Part shown: positions 10,814-21,652 of the stretch, piece by piece | How the letters are laid out: each line of letters opens with the position of its first letter | How positions within the stretch are numbered: the first letter of the stretch is position 1 | Source: Prunus persica | Taxonomy: Eukaryota; Streptophyta; Magnoliopsida; Rosales; Rosaceae | Reading direction: 5' to 3' | DNA: 64,000 bases | Assembly (NCBI RefSeq): GCF_000346465.2 | Contig: NC_034012.1 | Span: 1,017,134-1,081,133 of the forward strand | Notes under the pieces: model-generated | The model's database searches: none | What the model was told of the DNA's origin: nothing | Seen by the model: the letters and a program-made list of their open reading frames with translations, nothing else | Made by a program: the position numbers and the translations under genes

Positions 10814-13800
10814 ATGAAGGAAACGGTGTCTCTGAAGCTCACCGTCCATATATTTATGTTGTTCCTATGTGAGTATTCATATGTTTCTTGTTGATTTCTT
10901 TAGTGGGTTCTGCTTAATTTTGCATGATCTTGAGTTTTGTCTTCTGGGTCATTGTTAAAGTTGCTTTATTTTGAAGAATGTAACTGGGTTTCGAATAATT
11001 TGACCTTTGGTATTTTTGTGCAACTCAGATTCTGTGAAAGGTTCTAGATTTTGATTTCAGTTTCCAACGATATGGTGCATTTGGCTCCCAAAATGATTGA
11101 ACTCCTATTCTCCTCAATCTCCTAATATGTTGCTTGTTGTAAGCCACAGCTTCACTTCCACTACTATTTAGTTCTTTAGTCACTTGTTAGAATGAACTAA
11201 AAATATCCCAGGTTTAGGGCAGTGTTGGGAATTTGATTGCTGTTCGAGTTGGTATAGGTTTGCTCTTATAACTTTATATGACATACATTAGTATTGAACT
11301 ACGGATTTAAGATTTCACCATAATCGCCATCATTGCTAGATTATGGACATATTGAGGCACATTACTTGCCTTTGGTTGAAGTATTCATTGCTAAGCAGTT
11401 CTAGGATTTATGATAGTTTGTCTATACTTCCTTTTTTCTCATTCTTTTTCGTTTTTGACTTCCTCTTAGTTACCTCAACAATACTAGTTGATTTAAGGCT
11501 TTAGAACTACTGATCGAAAAATTCATGAAGAAAGTATCCATCTACATGTTTCTGATAGTAATCTTTGTAAATGATTTGTTTTATAGGTCTCCATATATGT
11601 TGTGGCAGCACGTTAACTTATCATAAAGATCCAGACTTGACGATTAAACAAGAAGATTCTATGTTACCGATGATCTCTCCTACAGGGACTCCTCAGCCCT
11701 TTCTTCCCCTTCTGGCTCCTTCACCACTGGCACCGTTCACAAATACCACTGTCCCAAAATTATCAGGTTCCTCCCTCCCTCCTTAATTTCTCTAGTTAAA
11801 TTAGATTCCCCAACGCATTTTTTGGTTAAGATCTGAAGTTATATATTTTCGTGTTGATCTGTGGGTGCAGGACTCTGTACGCTAAACTTCAGTGTTGCTG
11901 AGAGTTTGATGAGTGTGACCTCAGTTGATTGTTGGTCGGTTTTTGCACCACTGCTCGCTAATGTAATTTGTTGCCCACAGTTGGAAGCCACTCTCACAAT
12001 TCTCATTGGTCAATCCAGTAAAGAGACCAATGTTCTTGCTTTAAATGGGACGGTTGCTAAACATTGTCTATCAGATATTGAGCAGATTTTGGTGGGCCAG
12101 GGTGCAAATGACAGTCTTGCACAAATATGCTCGGTTCATTCATCAAATCTGACTTATGCATCTTGCCCAGTCATTGATGTTAATGAGTTTGAGGATACAG
12201 TTGATACTTCCAAGTTGCTTGCCGCTTGTGAGAAGATTGACCCTGTGAAAGAATGCTGTGCTCAAACTTGTCAAAATGCCATATTAGAAGCTGCTACGAG
12301 GATCGCATCAAAAGCTTCTGATCTTTTGAGCACGGATGGTGCTCACGATATCTTACCTGATGGTGTAAGTAAAGGCAATGACTGCAAAAATATTGTCCTC
12401 CGGTGGCTGGCAAGTAAACTCAATCCTTCTCGTGCAAAGGAAGTTCTAAGGGGACTATCTAATTGCAAGATTAACAAGGGTGAGTTTAGAGTTAAACATG
12501 GTGCTACACAGAACCTCCATCAAAGTTCTGTACTTTTTCTTTTATTTTTTATTTTCTCTAACCCAAAAAAAAAGAAAAAAAGAAGAAGAAGAAAAATTAC
12601 TAGTTATTATTTTAACAGTTTAAAACATGGGGGCCTCATATATTTTTCTAGAAGTTTGTCAGGGATTTCTCCTAAAAGTAAAGTATTGATGTATTAGTGC
12701 CAGTGGTTAAGGAATATCTGTCATTACATACATCTTCTGATAAAAACTCTCTCCATCAGTTGGATTGCCATCTTTATGAATTTGGATCAGACATTTCGGA
12801 GATGTTATTGGAATTTTATCTGTATACCTCATATTCGGGGCTTACACCTGCATTATTATAGTTGATTATTCCATGATTTTTGTATGTGGAGTGTGTGCGA
12901 GAGAGAATACTAGTTTATGTTTGCTCTGTATCTTATATCAGTTTGATTTTACTTAGAGATGCCAATCTCCAATTGGAATATCTGATCCTGTATTGTATCT
13001 GGTGTTCACTTCAGTTTGTCCCCTGGTTTTCCCCAACATGAAGCATGTTGCAATGGGTTGTGGGAATGGGATAAGAAACCAGGCTGCTTGTTGTACTGCC
13101 ATGGAGAGCTATGTGTCCCACTTGCAAAAGCAGAGTTTCATAACCAACTTGCAAGCTTTGGATTGTGCTGCATCACTGGGCATGAAGTTAAGAAAATCAA
13201 ATATTACTGAAAATGTGTACAGCCTATGTCATATAAGCCTCAAGGATTTCTCCCTCCAAGGTTAGTACGTTCCTCTAGCCCCCTTTTTTAAGCAAACTAT
13301 AAGCATTGGATCGTGTTACTAATACAAAATTTTATGTGATTTCTGTATGTCAAATTGATTTGGGGATCGGATTTGTACAACTCAGTTGGAAATCAAGGTA
13401 ATAAACTTGGTTCGTTTGTATTGTCCAATTATATTATACAGAAAGCACTGCTTAGCATTACCAGAAAGGTTCACTGTAGCCGAAAGAAGAAATTACACCA
13501 TTTCAATTGTTAGCATCTTTTTATTGTCAAAGTAACTACTTTTGACTTTGCCAATCATTTCATGCCTGTGCTTTTGCTCTTTTCTTGTTCTAGTCTTGTA
13601 AAATGGTCTATCTTTGTACTTTTTGCATCGTAGTGTCTGGATGTCTTCTGCCGAGCTTGCCTTCCGATGCAACATTTGACAGTTCAGGGGTCAGCTTCCT
13701 TTGTGATCTGAATGATAACATTCCAGCTCCCTGGCCCACCTCTTCTCAAGGGGCAGGTTCATCATGCAGTAAAAGTATGTGTAAGCTATTAACGTTTATT

Positions 13801-14285
13801 CATTTGTATGGAATACCCTACTATTCCATTTCATATTAGAATTTGCAAGACTTTGTTGTTAATAAAGGTTGTGTGTCCTTTCTGTCACGCTCTAATGATT
13901 TTTGCCTGACTTGTTGGAATTTCAGATGTCAAGATTCCCGCACTTCCTGCAGCAGCATCTGCTGAAAGTGGTGAGTAGGTCCATTCATTTATCTTCATAA
14001 GGGATCATTTTCTGCCTCAGTGCTAATTTGGTTTATTTGAGCAGTCCCCAAGTGCAGTATAGTATGTAAGGCATGCTCAGATATTTTTAACCTTATGAAA
14101 ACTCTTAAGAACAAGTTGCAAAACAGATGAATTGTGATTTTGTTTTTTCTTTTCCTCCTTTTGGGCTGTTTCAGAATTTAACTTTAAACATATATATGCT
14201 CTCATGTTCTCCAGGTCTGTACAATGATGATGTGATGCTTTCTCTACTCCTTGCTTCTGGGGTGGTCCTCATGATGGTTTTGTAA
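10814..14285 (+). CDS. GPI-anchored protein of the At1g61900 type
   Basis: Seven exons: 10814-10868, 11587-11766, 11871-12479, 13015-13260, 13634-13774, 13926-13970, 14215-14285. Every intron has one base of codon overhang and GT-AG borders; 448 residues, close to the Arabidopsis protein. The N-terminus is a signal peptide (hydrophobic VHIFMLFLCLHICC). A proline-rich linker (FLPLLAPSPLAPF) leads to a Cys-rich ectodomain (CWSVFAPLLANVICC, KECCAQTCQNA, QAACCTAM) with several N-glycosylation sequons. The C-terminus has a small-residue omega region (SAESG) and a hydrophobic tail (VMLSLLLASGVVLMMVL) with nothing after it, as expected for GPI attachment. It should sit on the outer face of the plasma membrane. 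Function is unknown in the family. Confidence 0.93.
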
Positions 14286-15200
14286 TAAGTATTCCCTTGA
14301 GAGAAACTTGTCAGTCCTCGAAGGAGTTCTTTGTTATGTTAGTCACCCCAAGCTAGTCGATAGAAGACCGTGAACTGGGGATAGAAGCTAGATCTGAGGT
14401 GATTTCATGTTTGTGCTTCCAATCCATATTAATTCATGATTCTTGCTTGCTTCTGTAATAAATTTTTTTTGTAAAGAAAATTAGGAAAGTGAGGGAGGTT
14501 ATATTGTAACTGACACTATCGGGATTGCATGTGTAAATTCAGAATTTCAGATTGCTGCCAAAATATAAGTTTAGTTCTTTTTGCCCAATTAGTATGTGCA
14601 GTAATATAGCGTCTCCTTCCAGTCAGTTTGTGGTACTGAATTATGCACAATGGGCCAACTCAACTTTTGTCATAATAGGAGTTTTCATGTGCTTCATTTC
14701 TTATTGTCGTTCTTGTTGGCCCTCTTGGTTCAGAATTTCAGCCCAGTCCTAGCCAATTATTCAGAACTGTATAATGAGACCAATCAATGCGTGGGATATA
14801 AATTCGCACGGTTGGTATTATGATTATGGGGGGTGTTTTTGGCTTGTATTTTATCATCCTATAGGTTCCCAGAAATAGTACATTTTGTTTATTACAGTAC
14901 TTGAATAGTATGGACGCCGAGCCGAAAGCATACGCCTCTCGTGCAAAACGATTATAAATCTTTTTCCCCCTAACCTAAATATTAAATAGTGCAGCAATGG
15001 GTGTAGCTTTTTTCATTTTTCCTTTGACAAAATCTTCTAGTCTTGGTTGAACTATTGTCATGGACAAAGGATGGGACGATTCGATCAAGATCCTCCTTCC
15101 CAAAAATAAATGGAGTTTACTAAAAGAAAGTAAGTAGGTGTTGGACCAACCATGAGTTAATTTAATCCCTGCAGGGCCTGCATAAATTTCCAATGTTTAT
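14286..15200. other. Intergenic before MATE gene A
   Basis: It contains the likely 3' UTR of the GPI-anchored protein gene and then unremarkable AT-rich sequence. No gene or repeat is recognised. Confidence 0.5.
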
Positions 15201-15205
15201 ACACT

Positions 15206-15216
15206 ATATAAGTCAT
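15206..15216 (+). promoter_or_regulatory. TATA box of MATE gene A
   Basis: The sequence CACTATATAAG lies about 100 bp before the ATG at 15309, a normal spacing for a plant core promoter with a short leader. Confidence 0.55.
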
Positions 15217-15308
15217 TTGGACTTGCTCCGAATATAGCAAGTGTTGTTGTTCTGAACTTAAAGAGGCAGAGAGGCAGAGAGTGATCAAGACGAAAAAATC
15301 GATCGAGC

Positions 15309-17685
15309 ATGGAGAACATGGACAGCGATCAGCACAATGAAGCCTTGTTACAATCCGGAGAAGCATCAGCGAGAGGGCCTATAAGTTCAGCACTGGAAGA
15401 TATACTAACCAACCCTGATCTCTCATACTTCCAGCGCCTTGGGCAGGCTTCTTGGCGTGAAATTAAGACCCTCTTCTACCTAGCAGCTCCGGCGGTGGGG
15501 AATTACTTGCTCAGCAACATCACTGCAGTAGCCACCCTCATCTTCTGTGGCCGACTTGGCAATCTTGAATTCGCTGGTGCCTCTCTAGGGAACACTGGTG
15601 TCGCTGTCTTTGCTTACGGCCTCATGGTAATATTTGTCATCAGTAACGTACACATGTCTACTTATTGTTTCATATTTTTATGCACAAATTTTGTGATCCT
15701 AGAATTATAATTTTGATCGATAACACGTGCAATATATATGCATGATGTTAATAATATTATGCTTCGTTTTGTGCATGCATAGCTTGGAATGGGAAGTGCA
15801 GTGGAGACATTGTGTGGCCAAGCATTTGGAGCAAATAAGAACGAAATGCTGGGTGTATATTTACAGCGAGCAACAATTCTTCTCACGGCAACAGCAATCC
15901 CAGTGATGTTCATCTACATCTTCTCCAAGCAAATCTTGATCGGACTAGGCGAAACGGAGAGCATAGCATCTGCAGGAGCACTCTTCGTCTATGGCCTAAT
16001 TCCACAGCTCTTTGCCCTGGCTTTCAATTTTCCCTTACAAAAATTCTTACAAGCTCAGAGCATAGTGTGGCCTAGCGCCTGCATATCTGGCGTTACAGTT
16101 GTGGTGCACTTAGTACTTAGTTGGGTGGTGGTGTACAAATTGGGGTGGGGTTTGCTGGGTGCATCTTTGGTTTTGAGCTTGTCCTGGTGGATCATGGTGG
16201 TGGCCCAGTTAATGTACATCTTGGTGAGCCCAAGGTGCAAATATACTTGGACTGGATTTAGCTCACAGGCTTTTACTGGGCTCTGGGAGTTTCTGAAGTT
16301 ATCCACTGCATCCGCAGTCATGCTGTGCCTTGAGACTTGGTACTTTCAGATTTTGGTTTTGATCGCTGGGTTGCTCAAGAATGCTGAGATTGCCTTGGAC
16401 GCACTCTCTGTTTGGTAAGACGAAACTCAAAAACAATTTGTAGTTCAAGTGGTTAAAAACATTTACTGCTACATTTGAGGTCTTATGTTCAAATCCCCCT
16501 CCCCATTATCGCTCGTATCAACAAATTCATACTTTTTGCTTATGTGTTTTTTTTGTTGTTGTTTAATTATTGGTACACTAAAGAGTATGTGTAACTGAGT
16601 TTATGCAGCATGGCTGTATCTGGATGGGTGTTCATGATCTCTGTTGGGTTCAATGCTGCAGCAAGGTCAGATACTTATTCATATGTAATTAATTAATTAA
16701 AATGGTACATACAACTATGAACTAATTATTAATTAATGAAATTAATTAGTGTGTGGTTTAATTAATGTGAAAAAAACAGTATAAGGGTGAGCAATGAGGT
16801 TGGTGCTGGGCATCCAAAATCAGCATCATTTGCAGTGGTGGTTGTAACTACAAGCTCCTTAATCATCTCCTTAATCCTTGCCATAATCATACTTGCACTC
16901 CGCCGTTACCTCAGCTATATATTCACTGAGGGCTCCACTGTTTCTAATGCCGTCGCTGAACTTTCTCCCTTCTTGGCTTGTACTCTTTTACTTAACGGCA
17001 TCCAACCTGTTTTGTCTGGTAATTAAGAACTATATGTTTGGATAATTAAGTTAATTAAAACGAAGGATGCATGTTCATTAATTCTTAATTGAACTTGTTT
17101 TTTAATTAATTAAGGGGTGGCTGTTGGGTGTGGATGGCAAGCAATCGTGGCATGGATTAACGTAGGATGTTACTACATCATTGGTATCCCACTGGGTTGT
17201 GTTCTTGGCTTCAAGCTTGACTTAGGAGCTAAGGTATGAATTTAGGGTAGCGATTTTAAATCTCGTTTTTCTTAATCATTTGCAGTTCGAAACTGAATAA
17301 TTTACACCTTAGAGTGTTAAAATCACTAGCCATGAATTTATTTACATAACTTTGGGACTCACTTTTTTTTTTTTCTTTTCCCATTGAGTCTGTAGGGAAT
17401 ATGGTCGGGAATGCTGGCGGGCACTTTTATTCAAACTCTTATACTCTGTTGGATCACATTCCGGACTGACTGGAATAAAGAGGTAACGTTGGCAAACTAG
17501 TATTTCAATTTGATTTTTCCCTTCCAATAAGTTAATCATACAATCATATCATATAAATATAATTTGGAGCTGTATCAAGCATTCAAATGTAAATTTTTTT
17601 AATTTTTTTTTTTAATCAGATTGCGAAATCAAAGATTCGTATAGATGAATGGGAAGACAAGAAGGAGCCTCTTCTCAATGAATAG
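15309..17685 (+). CDS. DTX40-like: MATE transporter A, DETOXIFICATION 40-like
   Basis: Seven exons: 15309-15626, 15783-16414, 16609-16665, 16780-17018, 17115-17233, 17396-17482, 17620-17685; 505 residues. Two MatE domains give about twelve membrane helices. Family hallmarks are [16 protein letters not shown] at the start of exon 2, [39 protein letters not shown] and [13 protein letters not shown] proteins are H+- or Na+-coupled antiporters that export organic compounds; the DTX40/41 clade is mostly placed at vacuolar or plasma membranes and linked to flavonoid or xenobiotic transport. The substrate cannot be read from sequence. It is the first of four tandem same-strand copies and more diverged ([12 protein letters not shown] where the others have [10 protein letters not shown]), so it belongs to an older duplication. 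Confidence 0.95.
16436..16510 (+). repeat. SINE-like fragment in intron 2 of MATE A
   Basis: The stretch contains TAGTTCAAGTGGTTAAAAAC, then GTTCAAATCCCCC, which resemble degenerate tRNA A and B boxes. No functional tRNA fold is evident. A similar piece is at 42463-42530. Read as tRNA-derived retroposon remnants (inference). Confidence 0.4.
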
Positions 17686-17925
17686 ACCCAAGTTTAGGAA
17701 ACTTGGGACAAAACTCTCGTTTAAAATATAAAAAAACTTTGTTTGTCGGAGGGGCAATTGGCATGCCTTGTCTTTTTATATAATATCTTCAGTGACACTG
17801 GGCTTTGGTTTTTCTTTTGTCACATTAATATTGTATGGGAAATTCTAATTCATTATCTCACTCTTTCGACGCTTAAGCTAAAATCGATTACTTTTTTGAG
17901 TAAGTTTTAACTCACCACCCTCTAA
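17686..17925. other. 3' flank of MATE A
   Basis: Likely 3' UTR and short intergenic sequence running up to the Harbinger-like element. Nothing else is seen. Confidence 0.5.
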
Positions 17926-18685
17926 GAGCACCTCCAACGTCCAACTCAAACCTGGGGGAAAGGCCCTCCTGGCGAGCCCAAGCCACCTTCTGCGCGAGAG
18001 AAGAAGCCCGGGCAATCGCTGGGTCCCACCAACCCTGGCAGGACCAAGGGCAAGTCTTGCCTGGGCTTCAGCCCGAGTTGGGTGACGTCAGCGCACGGTA
18101 ATTCAAATTTTTTTTACCGTTGGCGCGTGAATTACAAGCGCCAACGGTAAAAAATATTTGACTTCCGCACATCACCCATGACAGACTCCAACGGGCATTG
18201 ACACGTGTCTCAATCGGGCCTCTCCGATGGGTTTTTTTCAAGAAATTCGACGGTCCTCCTTTTTTCGGCTAAAAAAATACCAAAAAATTCGGTATTTTTT
18301 CCCTATAAATACCTAACCATTTTATTTACTTTCCACACCAAATCTTCATACAATTTCTTCTCCATCCAATATTTTTTACTCCCCACTCACATTATGCACT
18401 TTCCACACCAATTCTCCATACAAAGTCTTCTCCTTCCAATATTTTTTTTAATGAATATCCGAAAATTTTATCTGGAATAAGACACGTGGCAACCGAGGTT
18501 CTCATCCGAAAATCTTTTTTGAAAAATAATGGACACATGACAACCAAAAATATTATCCAAAAATTTAATTACAAAATATTATCAAAATTAATGGTTTAAA
18601 GTATAAAAAAATATGAAATAAAGTACAATGAATAGTATTTGCCTTAGACTTGCCCTAGACTTAGCCCTTATGGGTGGAGTTGCTC
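17926..18685. mobile_element. Non-autonomous PIF/Harbinger-like element, 0.76 kb
   Basis: Left end GAGCACCTCCAAC, right end complementary (GGGTGGAGTTGCTC), flanked by TAA at 17923-17925 and 18686-18688. It contains the same GC-rich palindrome (GTTGGCGCGTG / AGCGCCAAC, near 18118-18148) and the same ATCCGAAAA-type internal sequence as the element at 2715-3886. The two are therefore members of one family differing by internal deletion. No coding capacity is visible. Confidence 0.65.
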
Positions 18686-20436
18686 TAAATGCACAACATT
18701 TTCCACATCAAGTAAATAAAAGTGATATCGATGAAGAAAGACGTTTCCCATTGAATGAAAAAACCAAGCTAACGAAACAATTGAAATCAACATTTAACAG
18801 AAACTTGTTTATATAACCAATTTCAACAAGAGGGACTCACAACTTCTGAACCGTAATCCGTTGCAGCAGCTCAAGACTTTTGCTCTCTCTCTCTCTCTCT
18901 CTCTCAAAATAATCTGTTTCAGCTCTCTCTTTATGATGAGATTAGGGTTAGAGAATGTGTCTGACGAGAGCAGGACCTTAAGTTTATATAGGGCTAGGTT
19001 AAGTCGTCTCTACTCATCATCAAGGGCCGACTTGACTAATCTTCCAAGCCCACCAAGCAATGGTTCATGCAAAAAAAAAAAAAAAATAGGACCTCTTAGT
19101 AGGCTTCAAAATTTTTCCTTATTCTACAAAGTTTTGAACCTCAAAGCATAACCAAATTTAAACTTTTATCAAAACCTAATATAATTTAATATTTAATGCA
19201 CTGATCCAAATAGGAAACATAACATCCCCATTCCCATTCCCATTGTCCTTTTGAAAGTTGAAAATCACTCCACAACTCTAGTTTGAGAAGTGGAATTATA
19301 AGTAGATAAACTGCCCACTCTTATATTGAAGGTACACTAAAAGTTTGTCCTCAAGCTCCGCTGTGGTTAATGGTCCATGTGAGAGAGACAAGTGCTCTGC
19401 GCCCCCCCACACACACAGAGACCTCTTGGCCCACCTGCAGCATCACCTTCCATTCCATTTCATTCCTACCTAATAAATTGCTATCTTCTTATCTACTACT
19501 AAAAAGGCAACCATACAAATCATTCATACTGTCAACTCAATCATAAATTGCATCATGTTCAGTTGGCAGCAACTTTTTATTATTTTGATAATACATAAGT
19601 TGTTTGGGGACGGACGAATAAGAGTATAAGAGCTGTGATAATGTGAATAAATATTCTTAATTACTTTTTAGTTATGATATTGTTTCTGAAAATTTAGCAA
19701 CAAGTTTAATAAACCAAAATTCCTTTTGCCCTGCTGGGATCGATCAAGTAAAGGGATTTACTAGTTGGTTGTTGCAAAGAACAATTGATTGAGTGTTCTT
19801 CGTTTTCATCGTTTTGTGGGGGCAGATGTAGCCAAATCACATGCATGACTCAGTATGTACTTCAACAACAAACCTTCCGTTACTGTAGGATTCAAAAGCG
19901 AACCTTATAATTATAGCCACCACCGAATGCAGTCCTAAATAAAACAAACAAAAAATTAGATGTGCATGCGCGCTTGACCCTAGTATCTCTCACATACGTA
20001 ATAGCATAGCAAATCCAAGCAATGACCAGGTAATTACTCGAGTGCAAAAATGAATATTTGCCTTGACATGACGTTATTATTATTATTATTATTATCCCTT
20101 ATTATTAAAGCAAAGACATGAGTGGTATGCCTTTGATCTGATTTGTCAATAAGAAAAAGAAAAGACAGCCTTTACATTTAGTAAGGAAACACACAACAGC
20201 CACATTTCAAAAGAAAATATATTTTCTCGATATAATTTAGGTGGCCGATATATTTGACCCATGCGAGAAAGAAACCCAGGGAGGCACAAACGCCACTCGA
20301 GAAGTAGATGTGACACACCATATTATCCATGTTCCTTTTATTTATTTACATGTAACGCTCAATTAAGTCAAATTTGTTTTTTTAAATTACTTTTATTATA
20401 TTTGTTTTTTCTTTTTATTAACATGGATTTGCCATC
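18686..20436. other. Intergenic, no gene recognised
   Basis: AT-rich, with a CT microsatellite at about 18883-18905 and a TTA trinucleotide run near 20070-20095. No coding or RNA gene is recognised. Confidence 0.5.
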
Positions 20437-20830
20437 GCATAGCCGTTTCTAAGATTTTGAGTGTCCTGTGGCGAAACTTAAATTGGGACCTCACATAATC
20501 TAATACGAAAATACTATTTAAAAAAAAAAATTCATACATTAATGTCATAAAACAACATTTTCATCGATATCAACATTTTCATTCTCATCATTCTCATTAT
20601 GCTCAACAATATTACCCACACTTTCATCCATATTGTTTTCAGTATCTTGCAATTCCTCAACATTATCTTCTTGTTGTTCATTGGAAATACTTTCATCAAT
20701 TGTAGCATGTGATTTTAACAATGAATCTATCTAGAGCTCCTCTTTGAGATTGAGTCAATTCCTCGAATTTTCTTTTTCTAAGTCGTTTTGTATATCCAGA
20801 AACGTATTTTCTAGTAGGTGGTATGTTTAA
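20437..20830 (-). pseudogene. Relic of an hAT (ZMYM1/TTF-type) transposase N-terminus
   Basis: On the minus strand, from about 20830 downward, a short reading frame gives YVSGYTKRLRKRKFEEL followed by a TQSQRGALDRF block. That is the N-terminal signature of plant zinc-finger MYM-type 1-like hAT transposases. A frameshift follows, then a stretch rich in Glu, Asn and Asp (NEQQEDNVEELQDTENN). No ATG, zinc finger or catalytic domain is left. It is a short decayed fragment. Confidence 0.5.
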
Positions 20831-21311
20831 ATTACAAAGAAAAATTCTAAAACCCTATAACCTGGAAAATAACCCCAACAAGAAATAGATAAATATTTCT
20901 AAAAACTATATTTTCTAATATAACCAATCATCAACATGATAATAATTTTAAAAAATAAGTCATGTAATATATAGATTGAAATTGAGATTTGATTGAATAT
21001 GACTATATGATTTTGAGTGGTTTTTATGAATTTAGGAATTTAGGTTTTCGCTTTTTTATATTAAATTTCTGAAATTAAAAGAATAACAAAAATTGTCAAA
21101 GAAAAAATAACCAAAGAGATTGATGAATGATGATGATTACTTACTAGAAAATCAGAGTTTAAGAGAAAGAAGAAGTCATGAAGTTTTTTATTTTTTTATT
21201 TTTTATAGTGGAAGAAAGTACTTTGATACTCGTACAAAAGAGATTGATATAATTGCTACTAGTTAGCTTAGTTTGATGTTTCCCTTTTTTTAAAAACCTG
21301 TTTCTGTTTCA
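20831..21311. other. Intergenic before MATE gene B
   Basis: AT-rich; no gene or clear repeat is recognised. Confidence 0.5.
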
Positions 21312-21397
21312 TTTATTTATAATTATTTAAAGTTTGTTGTTACACACACTTGATTTTCGAGGGTCGCAATGACGCCACTTGCACCACCTCAGGGCCG

Positions 21398-21428
<31 letters not shown>

Positions 21429-21600
21429 AAAGCAGAGCTTATGAGCTGCAGTGGAAGGCTAAGTTTTATTTATTTATAATTATTTAAAGTTTGTTGTTAT
21501 ACACACTTGATTTTCGTGGGTCCTGTACGGTGGCGCCACTTGCACCGCCCCAGAGCCGTATATATATAAGCAGAGATTATGAGCTGCTCACAGTGGAAGG
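21312..21600 (+). repeat. Tandemly duplicated core promoter of MATE B
   Basis: Two copies of a roughly 155-bp segment, about 21312-21466 and 21467-21600. Both contain TTTATTTATAATTATTTAAAG, ACACACTTGATTTTCG, GCGCCACTTGCACC (GACGCCACTTGCACC in copy 1), CCGTATATATA, AGCAGAG and GTGGAAGG. Copy 2 is immediately upstream of the GA-rich leader of MATE B and keeps a compact TATA (TATATATAAG at about 21558). In copy 1 the same place has expanded into a (TA)n run at about 21398-21424. Confidence 0.8.
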
Positions 21601-21601
21601 T

Positions 21602-21632
<31 letters not shown>

Positions 21633-21652
21633 GAGAGAGAGAGCAAGCTATC

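Noticed and set aside
16480..16510. tRNA gene because of GTTCAAATCCCCC
   Set aside because: No cloverleaf or proper A box and anticodon arm can be formed; it fits a decayed SINE better.
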